Shown piece by piece: positions 59,431 through 64,000 of a stretch of DNA of 64,000 bases. The DNA comes from Gordonibacter massiliensis (ex Traore et al. 2017) (GTDB taxonomy: Bacteria > Actinomycetota > Coriobacteriia > Coriobacteriales > Eggerthellaceae). The stretch is taken from NCBI GenBank assembly GCA_900170005.1, contig LT827128.1:1054001-1118000 (forward strand). The letters are read 5' to 3'. How positions within the stretch are numbered: position 1 is the first letter of the stretch; the number at the start of each line of letters is the position of its first letter. The notes under the pieces were generated by a model. That model worked only from the letters and a program-made list of their open reading frames with translations. It had not been told where the DNA came from and ran no database searches. The position numbers and the translations under genes are program-made.

Positions 59431-60387
59431 CTAAGCCTTCCCGGTGGCCTCGTCGTAGGCGGACACGATGGCCGCCACGAGCGAGTGGCGCACCACGTCT
59501 TTGCCCGTGAAGTCGCAGAACGCTATGTCGTCGATGTCCTCGAGGATGGAGCGCACGCCTTTGAGACCCGAGATGCCGCGCGGCAGGTCGAGCTGGGTCA
59601 CGTCGCCCGTGACCACCATCTTCGAGCCGAAGCCCAGGCGCGTGAGGAACATCTTCATCTGCTCGGGCGTGGTGTTCTGCGCCTCGTCGAGGATGATGAA
59701 GCTGTCGTTCAGGGTGCGTCCGCGCATGAACGCGAGCGGGGCGATCTCGATGACGCCGCTCTCGATGAGCTGCGTGGCGCGCTCCATGTCGGTCATGTCG
59801 AACAGCGCGTCGTAGAGCGGGCGGATGTAGGGGTCCACCTTCTCGGTGAGGGTGCCGGGCAGAAAGCCCAGGCTCTCCCCCGCTTCCACCACGGGGCGCG
59901 TGAGGATGATGCGGCCGACTTCCTTGCGCTTGAGCGCGGCCACGGCCATGGCCATGGCGAGGTAGGTCTTGCCGGTGCCCGCCGGACCGATGCCGAACGT
60001 GATGGTGTGGGTGCGGATGGCGTCCACGTAGCGCTTCTGCCCGGCCGTCTTGGGGCGGATGGCCCGACCGCGGTACGTGAGCAGGATGTCCTCGCGCAGC
60101 GCTTGGGGCGAGAACTCCGCCGTGCGCAGCAGGTCGATGGCTCGCCGCACGTAGTCGGCCGTGGGCTCGCCGCCGCCTTCCACGAGCTTGATGAGGTCGG
60201 AGAACAGCGCCGTGAGCGACTGCACCTCCAGCGGGTCCCCCTCGAGCACGATGGTGTCGCCGCGCACGGTGATGCGCGCCTGAAACGCGTCTTGCACGAG
60301 ATGGAGGAGTTCGTCGGCCTGGCCCACAACGAGCGCCATGTTCACGCTCGTGGGCGCCGTGAGGGTGATTTGCGTCTGGTCTGTCAT
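59431..60387 (-). CDS. phoH: PhoH-like ATPase
   Basis: A PhoH-family P-loop ATPase linked with YbeY and RNA metabolism. Walker A GIGPAGTGKTYLAMA, LTRPVVEAGESLGFLPG, Walker B FIILDEAQNTTPEQMKMFLTR and the TGD loop VVTGDVTQLDL are present, after an N-terminal region with GDTIVLEGDPLEV. ATG 60387 gives 318 aa. No SD is visible; instead an extended -10 lies just upstream, so the mRNA may be leaderless. Confidence 0.93.
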   Translation of the reverse strand: MTDQTQITLTAPTSVNMALVVGQADELLHLVQDAFQARITVRGDTIVLEGDPLEVQSLTALFSDLIKLVEGGGEPTADYVRRAIDLLRTAEFSPQALREDILLTYRGRAIRPKTAGQKRYVDAIRTHTITFGIGPAGTGKTYLAMAMAVAALKRKEVGRIILTRPVVEAGESLGFLPGTLTEKVDPYIRPLYDALFDMTDMERATQLIESGVIEIAPLAFMRGRTLNDSFIILDEAQNTTPEQMKMFLTRLGFGSKMVVTGDVTQLDLPRGISGLKGVRSILEDIDDIAFCDFTGKDVVRHSLVAAIVSAYDEATGKA

Positions 60388-60393
60388 GGGGGC

Positions 60394-60403
60394 ATTGTAC
60401 CAC
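60394..60403 (-). promoter_or_regulatory. extended -10 directly upstream of phoH
   Basis: TGGTACAAT on the minus strand (-10 TACAAT at 60394-60399) ends 6 nt before the phoH ATG, so the start site would fall at or next to the start codon. The -35 is not recognisable. Confidence 0.4.
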
Positions 60404-60524
60404 GCGCAAGGCTCACCTGCGCCGTTGTCATCGAACCGACAGAGGGAAATGGTGCAGATGCACAAGGATCTCGGAGGACAACGGGGCGCGGGGCGTCTTC
60501 CGCCATTCGAACCGACGCCCTGCG

Positions 60525-61718
60525 TCAGGCGCGACGGTAGGCGTAGAGGGCCTGGGTTTGGCCGAGAACCTGCTGGACGTCCCAACTCTTCGCGGAACGC
60601 TCGGCCGAGTACGGATCGTTGACGACGAGCGTGCCGTCGTCGGCGAAGCCCGTTACGACGAAGAAGTGGCCCGCCGAGGTGAAGTCGCCCGGCCCCACGT
60701 TGCAGATGACGAGCCCGCCGTCGGAAAGCGCGGCGGCGAGCGCGTCGGCGCTGACGTCGATCTGCGCGCACGACAGGCCGAGCGCGGAAGCCTCGTTCAC
60801 GAGGAACGTCGCGTCGGTGCCGTCGAACTGGGTCTCGTAGCCGCCTTCCCTCGCACGCACGCCCATGTCGTAAGGCGACAGGTCGTTCTTGCCGGTGAGG
60901 CCCTGGTACACCATGGAAAGCGACGTGGGGCAGCAGCCCGTGAGCGCGAACGTCGTGGAGCTGTACACCGTGTAGCCCCAGCGCTGGTCCCACTGGTAGA
61001 GCAGCGGCGCGCCGCCCTGGGTCTTCTCGCCGCCCGAACCCTCCCCCGCCTCGGAGGGGTACCGCTCCGGAAACGCGCGCACGAAGGGCACGGCCTCGGG
61101 CTCGTCCGCGGCGAGCTTGAGCAGCTTGTACTGCACCGCGTCGCCGTCGACCGCGTACTCGTCGGCGTGGTTCGCTATCCAGGCCACGTCGGCGTCGTTC
61201 GCGGCGGCTTGCACGAGGGAGGCGGCCAGCTCGGCATCGAGGTAGTCGGGCACCGACACCGTCTCGGGCTCGGGCCCTTCGTTCTGCTCCCCGCTTGCCG
61301 GGACGTTGTCGACGGGCTCCGGCGCGTCGGCCGCGCATCCGCGCGCCGCGAGCACGACGGCCGCGACGAGCACGAGCGCGACCACGCCCGCCGCGACGAG
61401 CGTGCCGCGCGGGCCGAGGATTCCGAAGAGGCGCGAGGCGGCGTTGCGCGCGGCGGAGAGAACGCCGGCGACGGCCGACGGGAGCGGCGAGCCGGCAGAC
61501 GACGCGCGCTGCGCGGCGGGAGAAGGCGCACCCGCTTTTCGCGCGGAGCCTTTCGGAGCGCCGACGCGGGACGATGGGGCTCGGGAAGGGCGGCCCTCCT
61601 CTTCGTGCATGCGGGCCTGGCGCGCCTCGAGGCGCGCTCGCGCGGCCGCACGTTCGTCGGCAGCCCCGTTTCGATGCTCTCGATCGGAGATGGCCCGCTC
61701 CTTCCCCTTGCCGTCCAT
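60525..61718 (-). CDS. membrane-anchored C39-like (papain-fold) protein, copy B
   Basis: A larger paralogue of the protein at 36179-36994. About 105 disordered Ala/Arg/Ser residues precede one helix (TLVAAGVVALVLVAAVVLAARG); the outer part has a spacer with helical repeats (LVQAAANDADVAWIANHADEY) and the C39-like domain: LTGCCPTSLSMVY (nucleophile Cys), SAGHFFVVTGF (His), VNDPYSAE (Asp). The shared end (DVQQVLGQTQALYAY versus DTVLGQCRNLWAY) shows common ancestry. 397 aa. It stands alone upstream of phoH. Confidence 0.8.
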   Translation of the reverse strand: MDGKGKERAISDREHRNGAADERAAARARLEARQARMHEEEGRPSRAPSSRVGAPKGSARKAGAPSPAAQRASSAGSPLPSAVAGVLSAARNAASRLFGILGPRGTLVAAGVVALVLVAAVVLAARGCAADAPEPVDNVPASGEQNEGPEPETVSVPDYLDAELAASLVQAAANDADVAWIANHADEYAVDGDAVQYKLLKLAADEPEAVPFVRAFPERYPSEAGEGSGGEKTQGGAPLLYQWDQRWGYTVYSSTTFALTGCCPTSLSMVYQGLTGKNDLSPYDMGVRAREGGYETQFDGTDATFLVNEASALGLSCAQIDVSADALAAALSDGGLVICNVGPGDFTSAGHFFVVTGFADDGTLVVNDPYSAERSAKSWDVQQVLGQTQALYAYRRA

Positions 61719-61832
61719 GCGCACATTCTATCACGACGGGAAGCGCAGAAGCCCCTGCCTGCAACGCAATGCGGGAGCGGCGGCGAAAGAACGCGCCTTC
61801 GCGCACGCGCGCCATCGGCATGCGCTCGGAGC

Positions 61833-62006
61833 CTTTCGGCACGAAAATCACCGATGCCCCCGCATCCAAGGTCGCCGCCGGGAACCTTCGAAGCCCGACC
61901 CTGCAAGAGTCGAGCGAGTTTCCGCAGGTCGCGGACAACGACAAGCGGAGAGGTCGCCTCGAGGGGCCTTCAAACACGGGGGCGTCGGTGATTTTTGTAC
62001 CGAAAG
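61833..62006. mobile_element. 174-bp MITE-like element with 30-bp terminal inverted repeats
   Basis: The left end CTTTCGGCACGAAAATCACC.. (61833-61862) and the right end (61977-62006) are inverse copies, 27 of 30 identical. The inside is GC-rich and codes nothing. Size and structure fit a non-autonomous element; no flanking duplication is clear. Confidence 0.65.
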
Positions 62007-62020
62007 GACCCCATTGGCTG

Positions 62021-62349
62021 TTAAACCACCGTTAACATTACGCAAGCCGGCGCCTTGTCATCCTGGGCGAGCGGAGCATTCGACAGTCCGGCGGACCGTC
62101 GAACCCCCGAGCACGCGGAGCGGGCATAGGAAGGCCCCGCGAAGCAGGGACGAAGGATCCCGCGCGGCGCCAACCGGAGGCGTCTCGGCTGCCGCCGCGC
62201 GGGATCCTTCGGCTCCGGCGGCTTTCGCCGCTCATCGCTTCGCGATGCCTCCCTGCGCCCGCTCCGCGTGCTCGGGAGTGCAACAGTCCAGTGGACTGTT
62301 GCATGCTCAGGATGACAACCCGGCCGGATGCATGTCAACGGTGGTCTAA
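62021..62349. mobile_element. 329-bp MITE-like element with 22-bp terminal inverted repeats
   Basis: The ends TTAAACCACCGTTAACAT.. (62021-62042) and ..GTCAACGGTGGTCTAA (to 62349) pair at 19 of 22 positions. Just inside lies a second pair, TTGTCATCCTG and its inverse CAGGATGACAA. Inner parts carry GCGCGGGATCC and other palindromes. It abuts the 174-bp element with a 14-bp gap. Confidence 0.65.
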
Positions 62350-62381
62350 CAGCGGCGGCACGCCATGGCGGCGGCTCCCGC

Positions 62382-63578
62382 CTAGCCTCTGGGGAACGTC
62401 ACTTCCACGAGCGAGCCTGCCGGCGCGCCCTCGGGCGCGGGGAGTTCGAAGTAGCTTTCGGTGAGGGCCGTCCTGCCCGGCTCCACAACCGCGAGCTCGC
62501 GCGTGCCCGCGCGGCGCGCAAGCTCCTGGGAGCGCAGCACGCGGCCCGTCTCGCGCAGGCGGCGCGCGCGTTCGGCCTTGACGGGCGCGGGCACCTGGTC
62601 GCAGCGCGCGGCCGCCGGCGTTCCAGTGCGGATCGAGTACGGGAACGCGTGGATCTTGGCGAAGCGGCAGCTGCGCACGGCCTCGAGCGTCGTCGCGAAG
62701 TCGTCTTCGGTCTCGCCGGGAAAGCCCGCGATGACGTCCGTTGACAGCGAGAGCTCGGGCACGGCGGCGTAGAGCCCGTCGACGAGCTCGCAGAAGCGCT
62801 CGGCCGTATAGGGGCGCGCCATCTCGGACAGCACGCGCGTCGACCCGGACTGCAGCGGAAGATGCAGGTGGCGGCACACGCGCCCCTCGGCCGAGGCCAG
62901 CAACGACACGAACGCGTCGTCCACGTCCATGGGCTCGACGCTGGACACGCGGAAGCGCGCGTCGGGGCCGCCGCTGCGGGGTCCCAGGCCGCGCGTCTCG
63001 TCCAGCAAGCGCTCCAGCAACCCCGCCAGGCGCAGGCCCTCGTCGTCGTAGGAGCCCAGGTTGATGCCCGTGAGCACGACCTCCCGCACGCCGGCGGCGA
63101 TCAGGGCCCGCACCTCCGCCGCCACCTCGTCGGCCGGCCGGCTGGTCGCGCGCCCGCGCGCCACGTGCACGATGCAGTACGTGCAGGCGTTGTCGCAGCC
63201 GTCCTGCACCTTCACGCCCACGCGCGTGCGGAAGCCCTCCCCCGCCCGCAGCGCGGCGTCGTTCGGCGCGGCCGCCGCGAGCTCGCCCTTGGGCACGACC
63301 TCCACGCGGGGGTCCATGGACGAGAACGCGTCCGCGTCGAGCGCGGCGGCGCATCCCGTGACCACGACGCGCGCCGCCGGGTTCGCGCGCAGGGCGTGGC
63401 GCACGGCCTTGCGCGTCTTCTTCTCGGCCTCGCCGGTGACGGTGCACGTGTTCACCACCACGAGGTCGGCGTCCTCCTCGGCCGCCGGGACCCCGCCGCG
63501 GGCCATGAGCGCGGCGGCGAATGCGTCCGATTCCACGCGGTTGACCTTGCAGCCCAGGTTGACGACGGCGAACCTCAT
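62382..63578 (-). CDS. mtaB: tRNA t6A37 methylthiotransferase MtaB
   Basis: Converts t6A37 to ms2t6A37 in tRNAs reading ANN codons. It has NLGCKVNRVESDAF at the start, NTCTVTGEAEKKTRK, TGCAAALD, the radical-SAM cluster CDNACTYCIV and a C-terminal TRAM-like domain. NLGCKVN and NTCTVT are typical of MtaB/YqeV, apart from MiaB and RimO. ATG 63578 (398 aa) overlaps the rsmE stop by 4 nt (ATGA), the common rsmE-mtaB coupling. Confidence 0.94.
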   Translation of the reverse strand: MRFAVVNLGCKVNRVESDAFAAALMARGGVPAAEEDADLVVVNTCTVTGEAEKKTRKAVRHALRANPAARVVVTGCAAALDADAFSSMDPRVEVVPKGELAAAAPNDAALRAGEGFRTRVGVKVQDGCDNACTYCIVHVARGRATSRPADEVAAEVRALIAAGVREVVLTGINLGSYDDEGLRLAGLLERLLDETRGLGPRSGGPDARFRVSSVEPMDVDDAFVSLLASAEGRVCRHLHLPLQSGSTRVLSEMARPYTAERFCELVDGLYAAVPELSLSTDVIAGFPGETEDDFATTLEAVRSCRFAKIHAFPYSIRTGTPAAARCDQVPAPVKAERARRLRETGRVLRSQELARRAGTRELAVVEPGRTALTESYFELPAPEGAPAGSLVEVTFPRG

Positions 63579-64000
63579 CGCACGCCCCTTGTCTCGCCCG
63601 CGTGCGCGCCGCCCGCCTCGCGCGGGAACGAGAAGGCCCCTTCCCGCGCCCCTTGGCTTCGCCGCGCGAGGCGGTCGAGCTCGTACAGGACGAGCGCGGG
63701 CGCGACGATGCCCGCCGTCTCGGTGCGCAGGATGGAGGGCCCGAGCGTGACGAGCGAGGAGCGGGGGTTGCAGCCGAGAAGCGCCTCGACCTCGTGCTCG
63801 GCGAGGCCGCCCTCGGGGCCCACCACCACGGCCACGCGGGCATCCTCGGGAAGCGCGCCCGCGCGGGCCAGCCCCTGCGCGATCGCCTCGTCGATGCGCG
63901 CGGTGCGCGGAGCCTCCTCCCAGCACACGAGCAGGACGGTGGCGCCGGCCAGCAGCGCGCACGCCTCCCCGACCGTCGCCGGCTCCGCCACCTCGGGCAC
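63575..64000 (-). CDS. rsmE: 16S rRNA (uracil1498-N3)-methyltransferase RsmE, N-terminus outside window
   Basis: The visible 141 residues are the SPOUT-knot half: VVVGPEGGLAEHEVEALL and TLGPSILRTETAGIVAPALVLYEL form the SAM-binding knot. The N-terminal PUA-like domain lies beyond the right edge. The C-terminus has a basic extension (ARRSQGAREGAFSFPREAGG). It is coupled to mtaB. Confidence 0.92.
   Translation of the reverse strand: MPEVAEPATVGEACALLAGATVLLVCWEEAPRTARIDEAIAQGLARAGALPEDARVAVVVGPEGGLAEHEVEALLGCNPRSSLVTLGPSILRTETAGIVAPALVLYELDRLARRSQGAREGAFSFPREAGGAHAGETRGVR

Larger units (their letters stand above)
61725..62381. other. gene-free stretch with two inverted-repeat elements
   Basis: No convincing gene lies here. 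It holds the upstream region of the C39-like gene B (61725-61832) and two small elements with terminal inverted repeats (61833-62006 and 62021-62349), followed by the mtaB stop. Open frames inside are repeat-derived. Confidence 0.7.

Noticed and set aside
62021-62338. Open frames on both strands inside the 329-bp element
   Set aside because: They arise from the GC-rich palindromic repeat and show no motif or ribosome-binding site.
1-64000. CRISPR array, tRNA, rRNA, tmRNA or prophage genes
   Set aside because: No evenly spaced direct repeats, cloverleaf sequences, rRNA stretches or phage structural genes were found by eye; a dedicated search could still find a small ncRNA.

Overview
The window is high-GC chromosomal DNA from an actinobacterium. 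Gene order and protein character point to the Coriobacteriia, most likely an Eggerthellaceae gut anaerobe (Eggerthella/Gordonibacter-like): DapL-type lysine/DAP synthesis, RNase Y plus RNase J, a SpoVS homologue in a group not known to sporulate, and a DMSO-reductase-family molybdoenzyme locus. This is inference; no rRNA or tRNA gene is present to fix the taxon. Nearly all real genes lie on the minus strand. Clear plus-strand genes are only a left-edge Fic-like fragment, lexA and one C39-peptidase-like gene.

Layout. 1-3.2 kb is an accessory strip: a degenerate Fic protein cut by the window edge, a small HTH-like protein, an AT-rich membrane protein, a second membrane protein and a MerR regulator with three operator-like palindromes. 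3.3-6.1 kb holds nrdR-dut (with a NrdR box) and an ABC-F ATPase with a structured leader. 6.2-9 kb is the divergent SOS pair (small membrane protein / lexA, with LexA boxes in facing promoters) and hflX. 9.1-14.2 kb is spoVS-miaB-miaA-dapF-dapL. 14.2-16.9 kb is rny plus a GHKL-ATPase protein. 17.2-33 kb is housekeeping: recA-recX, a pgsA-cinA fusion, rimO, yajQ, a RodZ-like gene, ftsK, rnj, dapA, dapB, pnp and rpsO. 33.3-39.6 kb has a GNAT gene, a VanRS-like two-component system next to a C39-like protein, a TSCPD protein, recO and a PASTA protein.

39.8-56.2 kb is the main accessory metabolic island: MFS1, SDR1, pntB, pntA, an orphan Rossmann-like protein, SDR2, a zinc-type medium-chain dehydrogenase, MFS2 and a VOC protein. 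Then come a zinc-ribbon protein, the two subunits of a molybdenum enzyme resembling pyrogallol-phloroglucinol transhydroxylase, and a GAF-kinase/NarL-type regulator pair. My reading is import of a hydroxylated (possibly plant-derived) ring compound, molybdenum-dependent rearrangement or dehydroxylation, and NAD(P)H-linked keto/hydroxy interconversions, with PntAB balancing NADPH. The substrate is unknown.

56.2-64 kb returns to core genes: an FKBP-type isomerase, then phoH-ybeY-dgkA-era, a second C39-like protein, mtaB and the edge of rsmE.

Repeats and regulation. A 104-bp imperfect palindrome occurs three times (about 35.0, 36.0 and 58.3 kb), with a longer relative around the lexA-hflX terminator. 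Two different short elements with terminal inverted repeats (174 and 329 bp) sit side by side at 61.8-62.3 kb. Promoters overlapped by recognisable operators are visible for nrdR, lexA, the SOS membrane gene, recA and merR. No CRISPR array, tRNA, rRNA, transposase or phage structural gene was seen.
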